DNA from: Streptomyces sp. NBC_00236
Lineage (GTDB): Bacteria; Actinomycetota; Actinomycetes; Streptomycetales; Streptomycetaceae
Assembly: GCF_036195045.1 (NCBI RefSeq)
Contig: NZ_CP108100.1
Location: 8,269,112-8,333,111, forward strand
Direction of reading: 5' to 3'
DNA: 64,000 nt
The translations under genes and the position numbers were made by a program. The notes below the pieces were generated by a model, which ran no database searches, was not told the DNA's origin, and saw only the letters and a list, made by a program, of their open reading frames with translations. Below, one piece after another: positions 38,685 to 48,001 of the stretch; position 1 is the stretch's first letter, and each line of letters begins with the position of its first letter.

Positions 38685-39901
38685 CCCCGACCGACCAGCT
38701 GACAGCTACCCGAACCACGCCGAGGCGGCGCAAGGTCCTGATCTCCGGAGCCAGCATCGCCGGCCCCGCCCTCGCGTACTGGCTGAACCGCTACGGATAC
38801 GCGGTCACGGTGGTGGAGAAAGCGAGCACGCTGCGCAGCGGTGGGTACCCCATCGACGTGCGCGGCACCGCACTGGAAGTCGTCCGGAGGATGGGGATCC
38901 TGCCCCGACTGCGAGAAGCCCACATCGACTTGCGCCGGCTGACCTTCCTCGAAGGAGACGGCAACGAAGTGGCCCTGCTCCACCCGCACACCATCACCGG
39001 CGGTGTCGCCCGACGAGACCTGGAGGTACGGCGCGGGGATCTCACCGACGCCCTCCACACTGCGGTCCGCGACGACGTGGAGTTCCTCTTCAACGACTCC
39101 ATCGACACCCTCGACCAGTCGGGCCATGGAATCGACGTCACCTTCCACGGCGGCAGCAGACGCACCTTCGACATGGTCTTCGGCGCAGACGGCACGCACT
39201 CACATACCCGGGAGATGCTGTTCGGTCCCGAGGAGCAATTCCACCACTACCTCGGCTACTGCTTCGCCGTGTTCACCATGCGCAACACCTTCGGCCTCTC
39301 CCACGAGACCGTGATGTGGAACGCGCCGGGCAGGGCCGCAGCCCTCTACGCCGTGGGCGACGACGAAGTGCACGCCTTCCTGAACTTCGCCCAGCCGGAA
39401 CTGCCGTTCGACGCGTTCCGGGACCTGCAAGCCCAACGCGACCTGGTCACCAGGGCCTTCGCCGATGCCGGATGGGAGGTCCCGGGCATGCTGGCCGCCC
39501 TGCGCGACGCGGACGACGTATTCTTCGACGCGGTCAGCCAGATCCGCATGCCCCGCTGGTCCAGCGGCAGAATCGCGCTGGTGGGCGACGCCGCATGGGC
39601 GCCCTCGTTCCTCACCGGACAGGGCACCAGCCTCGCCCTCGTCGGCGCCTACATGCTCGCCGGTTCCCTGGCCAACCGGGACCACGCCACAAGCTTCACC
39701 GCCTACGAACACTCCACCCGTGACTTCGTGACCACGAACCAGGCGCTGGTCGGCAAGGGCGGTGCCACCCTTTTCCCGACCACGCCCCAGGCCCTGAAGG
39801 AACGCAACGACAGACTGCGCAACCTCAGCGCCATGCCCCCCGGTGAAGGACGCCCAGCCTATTCGGCCCTCACCCTGCCCGAATTCACCCCCATATCGTG
39901 A
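38681..39901 (+). CDS. FAD-dependent monooxygenase (PHBH fold)
   Basis: A 406-residue flavoprotein hydroxylase of the TetX/Rox-like group. The N-terminal FAD fingerprint is VLISGASIAGPALAYWL, and the second FAD motif is GRIALVGDAAWAPSFLTGQGTSLAL. The start overlaps the MFS stop (ATGA), so the two are translationally coupled. Efflux plus oxidative inactivation would fit a self-resistance or detoxification pair. A biosynthetic role is equally possible. The substrate is unknown. Confidence 0.92.
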   Translation: MTPTDQLTATRTTPRRRKVLISGASIAGPALAYWLNRYGYAVTVVEKASTLRSGGYPIDVRGTALEVVRRMGILPRLREAHIDLRRLTFLEGDGNEVALLHPHTITGGVARRDLEVRRGDLTDALHTAVRDDVEFLFNDSIDTLDQSGHGIDVTFHGGSRRTFDMVFGADGTHSHTREMLFGPEEQFHHYLGYCFAVFTMRNTFGLSHETVMWNAPGRAAALYAVGDDEVHAFLNFAQPELPFDAFRDLQAQRDLVTRAFADAGWEVPGMLAALRDADDVFFDAVSQIRMPRWSSGRIALVGDAAWAPSFLTGQGTSLALVGAYMLAGSLANRDHATSFTAYEHSTRDFVTTNQALVGKGGATLFPTTPQALKERNDRLRNLSAMPPGEGRPAYSALTLPEFTPIS

Positions 39902-40132
39902 ACCCTGCCCCTCACGGTCAGTCCCTTCCCGATCCGACCCGCGGACCACCGACGGCATGAACTCCTCTCAGTTTCAACAGCGCCGATGCCCGAGCGAAAG
40001 CATCCCGGTCACCTCACGAGGGTGGCCGGGACCATCCCCCGTGCGGGCTGAGAACCCCTCTGCCCAGCCGGCGCAGGCCCCGACAACCTCACATGCGAGC
40101 GGGGCGGCACCCGCATGCGCCCCCGCGGAGCG

Positions 40133-40491
40133 TCAGTCGCTGGTCGTGTCGTTCGCCCGGCACGTGGCGACCTTGCCGTCTCCGGCCCACCCGAAGGCGC
40201 CCCATGCGTCCCCGGTGGTCGGCCCGTCGGCAATGACGGCCGCGTCGTACAGCTCCGGAGTGAGGGATGCCTGCCGTCCTCGGGCCCCGCGTCCACCACC
40301 TCCAGGAGGTGAGCTGCGCCAGCGACGACGGTGGCGCCCTCGCCCGACTCGACGGTGTACCGCGACGTCCAACCGACTGAGCGCTTGGTGCCCACCTCGT
40401 GACGGGCAGGCTGGAATCGCAGGTAGGCGCCGGGGGAGAGACAATAGGCGGCCGAGCCGTCCTCGCACCCGCGCCACAGGTCACCGTTCAT
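40133..40491 (-). pseudogene. Hypothetical protein gene with frameshift
   Basis: From ATG 40491 it reads MNGDLWRGCEDGSAAYCLSPG and GWTSRYTVESGEGATVVAGAA. Near 40,300 the sense moves to another frame with PELYDAAVIADGPTTGDAWG and ends AGDGKVATCRANDTTSD at 40,133. This gives a small protein of unknown family with one indel. Confidence 0.45.
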
Positions 40492-40647
40492 GACGTGCTG
40501 CTCGTCCGCGGACAATGTGGCCTCGCTGCACGCCTTGTTCCACCTGCGCGGGAATCAACCTTGTCCGTATCGCAGAATCCCCGCTCACGCGAATCTGCTC
40601 CCACCGGCGCTCGCAGGCGCCAGCAACACGTGGAGGCAGAACCCGTC

Positions 40648-40939
40648 ATGGCACCCGAGCCGCATGGAACGCTCTCTGCCTGGGAAGGCGTGGCCTTCGC
40701 TGACGACCATCACGAGCGCGTTGCCGCCGTCTACGGCCAGAGCTCCATCGTGCTTGGTACCGAAGATGGACTTTCCTGCTGGGTCCGGGTGGTGACCGGT
40801 CCTGGCTTCGCTGATGAAAACGGGATTCTGGCACAGATCTTGGGGAGTCGTCGCGGAGCGTTACTTCGATGTTCGATTGCGAGGAGACTGCCCGTGTGAG
40901 ACTGCGCCTGGGTCTGCCGCACGATCGGGTGACATCTGA
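40648..40939 (+). pseudogene. Small hypothetical gene with frameshift
   Basis: From ATG 40648, MAPEPHGTLSAWEGVAFADD and SIVLGTEDGLSCWVRVVTGPGF. At about 40,845 the plausible continuation is in another frame (GVVAERYFDVRLRGDCPCETAP, stop at 40,939). The open frame itself stops at 40,899. The family is unknown. Confidence 0.4.
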
Positions 40940-40978
40940 ACTGGCTTGCCGTCTATGGCAGGTGGGAAGGATGTTGCT

Positions 40979-41287
40979 GTGCCCAAGCCTTATCCCCAGG
41001 AGTTTCGCGAGGACGTCGTGCGGGTCGCGAGGAACCGCGGCCCGGGCGTCACGGTCGAGCAGGTGGCCGCCGACTTCGGCGTCCACGCGATGACGTTGTG
41101 GAAGTGGATGCGCCGCGCGGACATCGACGACGGCGTGAAGCCCGGGACGACCAGCCAGGAGAGCGCGGAGCTGCGCGAAGCACGTCGGCGGATCAAGTTG
41201 CTGGAGCAGGAGAACGAGGTGTTGCGGCGGGCGGCGGCCTATCTGTCGCAGGCGAACCTGCCGGGAAAAGGATCTACCCGCTCGTGA
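40979..41287 (+). CDS. IS3-family transposase OrfA
   Basis: A 102-residue OrfA from GTG 40979. It has a helix-turn-helix (VTVEQVAADFGVHAMTLWKWMRRA) and a C-terminal leucine-zipper helix (IKLLEQENEVLRRAAAYL). OrfB overlaps in the -1 frame. An AAAAG at 41266-41270 is positioned for programmed -1 slippage to make the OrfAB transposase. OrfB is truncated, so the element is dead. Confidence 0.9.
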   Translation: MPKPYPQEFREDVVRVARNRGPGVTVEQVAADFGVHAMTLWKWMRRADIDDGVKPGTTSQESAELREARRRIKLLEQENEVLRRAAAYLSQANLPGKGSTRS

Positions 41288-41818
41288 AAGAGCTGGCCGC
41301 AGGCGGGGTGCCCGTCACGGTGACGTGCCGGGTGCTGAAGCTCGCCAGACAGCCCTACTACCGCTGGCTCGACGACCCGGTGACCGCAGCCGAGCTCGCC
41401 GAGGCCCATCGCGCGCACGCGCTGTTTGCCGCGCACCGCGACGACCCGGAGTTCGGCTACCGCTTCCTGGCTGACGAAGCCCGCGACGCCGGTGCCGACA
41501 TGGCCGATCGGACCGCGTGGCGGATCTGCCGGGACAACCGGTGGTGGAGCGTGTTCGGCAAGAAGCGAGGGCGGGCCAAGAAGGCGGGCCCACCGGTCCA
41601 CGACGACCTGGTGAACCGGACCTTCACCGCGACCGGACCGAACCGGCTGTGGCTCACCGATATCACTGAACACGCCACCGGCGAGGGCAAGCTGTATCTC
41701 TGCGCGGTCAAGGACGTCTTCAGCAACCGGATCGTGGGCTACTCCATCGACGCCCGGATGAAGTCCCGGCTGGCCGTGACCGCCCTGGACAACGCCGTCA
41801 CCCGGCGCCAGGACGTCG
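41266..41818 (+). pseudogene. IS3-family transposase OrfB, truncated
   Basis: Frame -1 relative to OrfA, entered at the AAAAG slip site. It carries the Arg/Tyr-rich N-terminus (CRVLKLARQPYYRWL) and FGYRFLADEARDAG. The first catalytic Asp lies in LWLTDITEH and the core continues to VVGYSIDARMKSRLAVTALDNAV-like sequence (with I for the first V). At 41,818 it breaks off before the second Asp and Glu, and different DNA follows. Confidence 0.88.
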
Positions 41819-42040
41819 CCGGTTGCGGCTCTCGCGTACGGACCGGAAGGCCGGCCGCGCCCAGGAGCGGGGGACCGATGTTGCCGCGCTGGAGCAGACC
41901 CGGGCCACGATCGAGGCCGCCGCCAAGATGGCTGCCAACCCGCGCCGCGACCCGCCCCGGCGACGTCCCCGCCACCGCACGCCCAGCAGCCCGGCGTGCA
42001 ACAGACGCCGGGCCGGACACCCACTGGAGGAGTCGCATGA
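41819..42040 (+). pseudogene. 3' remnant of a plasmid-type gene
   Basis: After the IS3 break one frame reads LSRTDRKAGRAQERGTDVAA and TRATIEAAAKMAANP. A second frame carries the end (PGVQQTPGRTPTGGVA), whose TGA overlaps the next ATG by ATGA. The remnant is interrupted by IS3 and probably frameshifted near 41,950. Confidence 0.45.
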
Positions 42041-42393
42041 GCACACCGGAGGAGAATCCGGAGATCCCGGGAGTAGAGGACGCCCTCGCCCGAGCCCGCG
42101 CAGCCCACAAGGAGATGGCCGCCGCGCTCGACGAGGACCAGGAGCCCGAGCTCGACGAGGACCTGGGGTGGCAGCCGGTCTGGAAGCGGCCCCGGAAGCG
42201 CAAGTCGAAAGCGGCGGAGAAGCTGGAGCTGCACAAGCAGCGGCGCCGGCTCCAGGACGCCGGGAAACGCCGCCTCGCGGCTGGGGAGTCCCGCCGGCCC
42301 CGCTCCCGGCAGAGCCGGATCGGCAACGCGGCCGCGCGTCGCGATGCCCGTGCCCTGTCCCGGGTACGGCACTCCACCGCCTGGCTGTGGTGA
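42037..42393 (+). CDS. Hypothetical charged protein, plasmid-type
   Basis: A 118-residue, highly charged protein from ATG 42037 with GGAGG upstream. It has an acidic first half (ALDEDQEPELDEDLG) and a basic helical second half (KRPRKRKSKAAEKLELHKQ). The start is coupled to the preceding truncated gene. It resembles small proteins encoded on Streptomyces conjugative elements. No domain is recognised. Confidence 0.6.
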   Translation: MSTPEENPEIPGVEDALARARAAHKEMAAALDEDQEPELDEDLGWQPVWKRPRKRKSKAAEKLELHKQRRRLQDAGKRRLAAGESRRPRSRQSRIGNAAARRDARALSRVRHSTAWLW

Positions 42394-43186
42394 CGACGCC
42401 GCGCATCGTCCACCGAGTGGGCACTTGGAACGCTCTGAACAGCCATTTTCCAACTGGAACGATCGTTGGAACTGGAGCTCAACCCGCCAGTTCCGCTGGC
42501 ATCAGTACGGCTGGATCACAGTCGAAGCCGTGCGGTTGCACGCCTCGTGCAGGGGCTAGTTTTTGAAACCCGCCCAGGTTTGAGCAACAGGCGGAACTGG
42601 TGACGCTCTGGCCGGGCTCACGTGGGCGAGGTCTTTTCCAACATCGTGTGCCCGCTGGAACGACTGGAAGTGCAAGGGAATCCGCCCCGGCACAGGGGCG
42701 GCGAGGCAGACCGCAGGGCGCCGGAGGAGCGCCGGACCGGCGAGAAGTGTTCGTCGGTCCGGCAGCGTCCGATCATGCCGCACGTCCTGGTCCCAGAACA
42801 CGGGAGGGCGCCGGCTGTGGTCGGCTGCGGGCCGCAGCGTAGTCGGCGTGGGGTTCGCGCTCATACGATGATCTCTGTGACCACTCGCCGCGCCCTTGGC
42901 GGAGGCCCTGAAGCTTCCGGGCCCAGCAGTATTCGCGCAGCCGAGGCCGACATCCTCGACTCGCTGCCCGGCATACGCCTGCCAGACCTTCAGGAACTGC
43001 GAGCGCGCGGGGTGGTCGGCTCCCACCTGGCTGGCACGGCAAGCACGCGCCGGGTCCTCGGATCCGGTGCTGCGGACGAAGAAGGCCAGCAGCGGGCGCA
43101 AAATGCCGGGCCCGACAGAGGCTTTCCGCTCCACTGATCTTAGAAACCCACAGGACAGGACCTGTGCCGGCGGCCATCCTTGCTGG
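42394..43186. other. 0.8-kb stretch without a supported gene
   Basis: Long frames exist on both strands but show no motif. The left third is AT-richer and contains several AACTGG/TGGAAC near-repeats (near 42,425-42,500 and 42,590). It is probably IS-flanking debris. Confidence 0.4.
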
Positions 43187-44680
43187 ATGGCAGCGAACCT
43201 CTATGACCGGCTTGTGTCTGATCACGAGTATGTGCAGCGAGTCCGTCGGCACCGTCCTAGCGCATTGCTGCCAGTGGTTGCCGCAGCGTCAGCCCGGTGG
43301 AAGGACTCGAGCTACTGGAACAGCCCGTACATGAAGTACACGCCCTGGGCCCTCGCTGAAACAGCACGAGTTTCGCTTGCTTACGGCAATGAGCATCGGG
43401 GCGACGGATCCTGTACCGAAGAGGACCTGCTGCGCATCCTGGCAGCGTACTCACAGCTGACAGACATGATGATCAGGGACAACGGCACCTACGAGGCAGT
43501 CTCCGGTTTCATGCTGCGTATGTCGGGACAGCAACTGACATATCAAGGCGCGACGTACAACGCGCTGGCGCGTACGGCGGCACTGTTCGAGCAGACGCAG
43601 GTGAAGGGCCCTCTACGCTGCATGACTGCCGGATGGGCGAACGAGTTGCTCGGATGCTCGCTGTCCGAGTACGTGGGCGTGACGATGCTTCTCCAGGTAG
43701 CGGCGTATCAGAACGCCGGCCGCTTCGACCCCGCCTGGCTCGACCAACCGCAGTTCCGGGAGATCTGCGCTGTCATACCCGCAGAAACCATCCGGCGCGT
43801 CGTCGAGACGCACTTTGTCGTTGATCAGCCCGCCTTCAAAGCCACGAACGAACGCCGCATCAGTCGGGACCCTCACCTGCGACGCTTCGAGTACAACCCC
43901 CTGCGTGGCCAACCCTTTCTTCGTGGGTTCGGCCCCGGTTTCTTGGCCCCCTCCTCACACCTCATCGCTCCGAAGGGCAGCCCGCTGGGTCTGTTCTACA
44001 TGGGCGTCGTCCGGTACGGAAACGCCTTTGCTGAAGACCTGGGGCACCTCTTCGAGCAGTACATCGGACGCAATCTCCGCCAGATTCCCCACGCCACGGT
44101 CCATGCCGAGGTCCTCTACAACCGGGACAACCGACGCAGCGTCGACTGGATCGTCGCCATGGACGACCTGACCCTCCTTGTGGAGGTCAAGTCGACCCGT
44201 CCAACGCAGCCCATGCGACTGGGAATCCTGGAACGGACGAGTGCCGTCCAGAAACAGCTCACGCACGCCTACGAGCAAATCGACACCACGGCCGCTCTCA
44301 TCAAGGAGGGCCACCCCGACTTCTCCCACATACCAAGGGAACGTCCACTTCAGGGCCTTGTGGTCACACTGGAGGCATTCCACACCGCCAACGCCAATTT
44401 CCAAAGAGACCAGCACCCTGAGACTGACACCTTCGTCACCGTTTGCAGCGCCGAGGAGATCGAGCATCTCGTCACCGTGGAAGACCGCCCAGTCGATCAG
44501 CTACTTCTGGAACGCCAAGCGGATGTGCACCAGTCGACGTACTCGCTGAGCCAGATGCTCGTCGGCAGGCAGCTGGGACGCAATCAGGTGCTGGATGCCG
44601 GCTGGCAGAGCTACCCGTGGAACCGGAACCCACAGTTCAGCGATCAAACAGGCACGGACCACAGCAACTCGCCGCAGTAG
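43187..44680 (+). CDS. PD-(D/E)XK nuclease-like protein, putative defence
   Basis: 497 residues from ATG 43187. The N-terminal two thirds are helical and unrecognised. The C-terminal third has the shape of a PD-(D/E)XK nuclease core, with Asp320 in SVDWIVAMDD and Glu333/Lys335 in LLVEVKST. It has no signal peptide or membrane span. An AlbA_2 protein follows after 110 bp in the same direction. The pattern fits a restriction or phage-defence nuclease, but the family is not recognised. The open frame upstream of 43187 lacks coding character. Confidence 0.7.
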   Translation: MAANLYDRLVSDHEYVQRVRRHRPSALLPVVAAASARWKDSSYWNSPYMKYTPWALAETARVSLAYGNEHRGDGSCTEEDLLRILAAYSQLTDMMIRDNGTYEAVSGFMLRMSGQQLTYQGATYNALARTAALFEQTQVKGPLRCMTAGWANELLGCSLSEYVGVTMLLQVAAYQNAGRFDPAWLDQPQFREICAVIPAETIRRVVETHFVVDQPAFKATNERRISRDPHLRRFEYNPLRGQPFLRGFGPGFLAPSSHLIAPKGSPLGLFYMGVVRYGNAFAEDLGHLFEQYIGRNLRQIPHATVHAEVLYNRDNRRSVDWIVAMDDLTLLVEVKSTRPTQPMRLGILERTSAVQKQLTHAYEQIDTTAALIKEGHPDFSHIPRERPLQGLVVTLEAFHTANANFQRDQHPETDTFVTVCSAEEIEHLVTVEDRPVDQLLLERQADVHQSTYSLSQMLVGRQLGRNQVLDAGWQSYPWNRNPQFSDQTGTDHSNSPQ

Positions 44681-44790
44681 AACGCGGGTGAGGTGATCCC
44701 GGTTGCCGCTTTCAGCCTGCTGCTCAGTACCCTCCCTCCGGCTCACCTCCGCCGGGTGGCAGGTACCGATGTGTGCACTAGTGCCCGGTC

Positions 44791-46031
44791 ATGACGTTTC
44801 GCTCCCGGCGCCTGGAAGCACTGTTCGGCAGCCGACTTGATCAGTTGACCTACGAACAGATAGCTGGGCTGGCTGGTGTAGAAGCCGCTGCTGAGGCGGA
44901 GGACCTGGAGTACAAGCGGGAGGTTGCCGCTGCGGATCCGAAGGGCAAGGAAGAGCTGGCCAAGGACATCTGCGCCTTGGCCAACCACATCGGCGGCGCC
45001 TTGGTCATCGGCCTGACTGACGTCAAAGGTGTCCCCACGAAGGTTATGGACATCGATCTCGCGGACGCTCATCTGCGACACCTTGAACAGGTCATCGGCA
45101 GCAGTACCGCACCGCAGGTCCGCTACGAGACCTACCCCGTTCGCAACCCGGACGATCCCGGCCGGGGCTTCCTCATTCTCGCGGTGCCGCGCAGCCCTCA
45201 TGGGCCCCATGCTGTGACCACACCGCCGGTCAAGGCGACGGAGAAAGCACTGCGCTACCCCCGACGTACTGGATCCCTGACCACCTGGCTGACCGAGACG
45301 GATGTCGCCACCGCCTATCACCACCGGTTCACCACCACGGCAGACCGTGCCAAGAGATTGCTCGACATCGAACGCGAAGCCCTGATGGCGCTCCCGCCCA
45401 GCAACCAACCGCAGCTCATGGTCAGCGTCACGCCGGAGGTCCCCGGCGACATGCCGATCACACAGGGGACCTTCAACCGTCACCGACGCAATCTGCTGGT
45501 CACGTCGCCTTACCCGGCATCCACTCCGGTACGGCAACGGTGGACCTCAAGGAGTTCAACTTCGCCGACCTGGACACGGTCGTCTACGAGCTGCTTTCGA
45601 TGCTGTACTTCCTGGGCGCCCATGCCCGGGATCGCGCTGGCGTCTCCGGCACCGTCCTGGTCAAGGCAGCACTGATCGAAGCCCCGCACACGCACCCTCA
45701 CGGCCCGCCCCGCCCGCAGATGGCACCGCTGCTGCCCTTCCGGATCGATCAGACGGACGAGTACCGCGGACGCCGAATGCCTCTGAGTACCCACACGTGC
45801 GCCTACGCAGACGCCGAGGCCGTTGCGCTGGTCGACGATCTTGCCGACGCTGGCACCGCTCTGGTTCAGACAGCCGCGTACGTCGCCGACGAACTCATCC
45901 AGGCGTTCGGGATAGCCGAAGCCACTCCAGTCACGCGGGACGGAAGCATTAGCCTCGCCCACTGGACCGCCTACAACAAGGTACGAATCGAGAGGTGGGC
46001 TCAGACCACACAGGTCAGGCTGGTTCCCTGA
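44791..46031 (+). pseudogene. AlbA_2 (Schlafen-like) DNA-binding protein, one frameshift
   Basis: From ATG 44791 the AlbA_2 domain is clear: DLEYKREVAAADPKGKEELAKDI, then ALANHIGGALVIGLTD. Near 45,500 one base seems missing. The continuation in the other frame reads HVALPGIHSGTATVDLKEFNF, then LLSMLYFLGAHARDRAGVSG, to VRLVP at 46,031. Repaired length is about 413 residues. AlbA_2 proteins occur as helicase-linked regulators and in defence loci. It lies downstream of the nuclease-like gene as a likely operon partner. Confidence 0.8.
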
Positions 46032-46570
46032 CCAACGCCCTACTGCCCTCCCCTGCGGCCGCCAACAGATCGGCGCACGCGGACGGTCCGGACGGTCGTT
46101 TCCCGGGCGGGCACCGTCCGGACGTCGAAGGCCATGAGGGCGCTGGCCTGCACCGCCCGGAACCGAGGTTTCGGAGCGGCGAGGCGAGCAGCCTTTCTAT
46201 GCTGGGTTGATGGCCAGCTCATGGACTCGTATTTGAGCTGACCTGAAGCAGCGTGAACCCTCGCCGCGCTGTTCTCGCCTCTGCATGGGCGGTGTGGTGG
46301 TGCGCACGGTCGATTTCGGGTGGCCACTCCACTGAGTGGAGTCCACCGGCCGGGACCGGGCGCCATGGAGGGGAGCGGGGCCGCGCCTCCACCCGGTGCG
46401 TTTCTCCTTGACACAGCACGTTCCGGTCGCCGGTCAGGCCGTGGTCAAGGGGGTGCGTGATAGAGGGCCCGCACGCCGTGCGCCCGATGCGGTGGCGCGC
46501 CCCAGGTACCCGGCGCGGCGCGGTGCGGTGGTGCGCCCGCGATGCGCACCACTGCTGTCCCGGACGCGTT
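46032..46570. other. Intergenic with perfect palindrome at 46,326-46,342
   Basis: No supported gene. The palindrome ACTCCACT-G-AGTGGAGT (46326-46342) is perfect around one base and resembles a dimeric-regulator operator. The flanking minus-strand frame is unconvincing. Confidence 0.45.
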
Positions 46571-47017
46571 CTACGCGGTGGTGCGGTGCGCCGGGTGCGC
46601 TTCCGTCGCCTGCTTCATCCCGGCGGCCTCCAGTTGGTGCAGGACGTCGGCGACGTCGCCGTGGTCCTCGGTGAGGATGTTGTCGGTGAAGCGGGTGATG
46701 GTGTCGGCGGTGCCCGGCGTGCTGGCCAGGCACACGCCGTGGCAGGCGAGCTTCAGCAGCAGCCGCCCTAGCGCGGCGGCGAGGAAGGAGTGCGCGCACG
46801 GCTCCCCGTCGTGGTAGTCCTCGGCGGTGATCGGGATGAAGACGCGCGCGGCGACGTCCACGAGCATCCGGTGCAGCTTCTCCGGGCCGATGTCGTCGGC
46901 GACTGCGTCAGCGGTGTCGATGTCCCTGGAGTGCTACGCCTGGATGTAAGCGAAGGCGTCGGCGACGTCGGCCGGCTCCATCGGGGCGAGCGGCGCGGTG
47001 ACGGTGTTCTCGGGCAT
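46571..47017 (-). pseudogene. Hypothetical protein gene with in-frame TAG
   Basis: Starts at ATG 47017 with GAGGAG six bases before, reading MPENTVTAPLAPMEPADVAD. At codon 28 there is a TAG (46936) in AYIQA-stop-HSRDID, and the same frame continues as a good protein (LHRMLVDVAARVFIPITAEDY, then HSFLAAALGRLLLKLACHGV) to 46,571. A Trp or Glu codon changed to TAG is the simplest reading. ATG 46867 could restart a 98-residue product. Similar proteins occur on Streptomyces mobile elements; the function is unknown. Confidence 0.65.
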
Positions 47018-47135
47018 GACAGCTCCTCAACGACGGGCCGCCCCGCTGATCGCGGCGGCCTCAAGAGGAGCCTCTAATTTCGGCCCTGTGGACAGAGCCC
47101 GGCCGCTGAGGAGGGAGAACTCTCCCCCTGCTGAC

Positions 47136-48001
47136 CTGTCGCAGTGAACGTTGAGCGTTCTCACTGAAGGTTGAGGGGTGATCCATATGGGACGGAGCGG
47201 GTGGAGACCGACTTCTGTGAGAACGCTCAAGATTTGTTGCCATGGGAGGCCGGTCCGCCGTTCAGGCTGAGGGTGAAGCTGGGGCTTTACGGCCACACGA
47301 CCTCGTCGTCTCGAACCACCAAGGGCTCGTACTGGTGTGACTCGTAGAACCTGGTCCAGCCCAGGCGGACCTCACCGGTGGAGGAACGGTGCCGGTCATC
47401 GGCTTTGGTAGCCAGCCACCTGAGCAGTTCACCGGTGGATTCGAACTCATCGGGGTGGATCTCCTGCCGAACGGTCAGGGCCCATGACCCGTGACGGCCT
47501 TCTTCAGGGCACAGCAGCACCGAGACGAGTGCTCCGTCCACCTTCCACGCCTCGCCATGTCGGCCGAGCAGTGGCACGGGATGGTTCTCTATGACGGGTT
47601 CGCCGCAGTCGTCCTCAACTACGACCGGAAACGAGGTCACGAGACGGAGGATCTCCGGTTTGTCGCCCAGCCCGAGATGCCACCGAAGCTCTGCGATCTC
47701 TTCATCCGACAGGCTTTCCCGCAAGTTCAGGACGATTGAGAGCTCAAAAACGTCAGCCATGGCGGCACGGTATCGCCCTGGTGCGACACTCCCACCAGCG
47801 ATGTAGCCGCAGCCGCTCAGCGGCGGACGGCGTCAGGTCTTTGCCCCGCCTCCTCGCGCGTGGGAACTTCGATCCGGCGCAACGGCCAAGCACAGCGGCC
47901 AGCGGCCTGCCGTAGCAGCATGTCGCTGGCCCCCGCCCACTTCACCCCACAGGGGCCGGCACTCAATCTGGGGTGAGAACGCTCAGCGTTCACTGCGACA
48001 G
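47136..48001. mobile_element. Non-autonomous element with 40-bp inverted repeats
   Basis: CTGTCGCAGTGAACGTTGAG at 47136-47155 continues to 47175, and the complement of 47962-48001 matches it at about 34 of 40 positions. The core TGAGAACGCTCA occurs a third time at 47218-47229. The 0.87-kb interval holds one hypothetical gene and no transposase. This looks like a MITE-type or cassette structure, or paired regulatory sites. No target duplication was identified. Confidence 0.55.
47287..47760 (-). CDS. Hypothetical protein inside inverted-repeat element
   Basis: A 157-residue cytoplasmic protein from ATG 47760. It starts MADVFELSIVLNLRESLSDEEIAELRWHLG and ends YEPLVVRDDEVVWP, with a mixed alpha/beta, acidic composition. 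It is similar in look to a broad set of Streptomyces orphan proteins, some near toxin genes. No catalytic motif is present. It is the only gene between the 40-bp inverted repeats. Confidence 0.7.
   Translation of the reverse strand: MADVFELSIVLNLRESLSDEEIAELRWHLGLGDKPEILRLVTSFPVVVEDDCGEPVIENHPVPLLGRHGEAWKVDGALVSVLLCPEEGRHGSWALTVRQEIHPDEFESTGELLRWLATKADDRHRSSTGEVRLGWTRFYESHQYEPLVVRDDEVVWP

Noticed and set aside
40648..40939. Toxin-antitoxin pair with the neighbouring frameshifted gene at 40.1-40.5 kb
   Set aside because: Both frames are broken, lie on opposite strands, and show no toxin or antitoxin motif.
42556..43137. Overlapping frames on both strands before the nuclease-like gene
   Set aside because: Neither has a recognisable domain, start signal or consistent codon bias.
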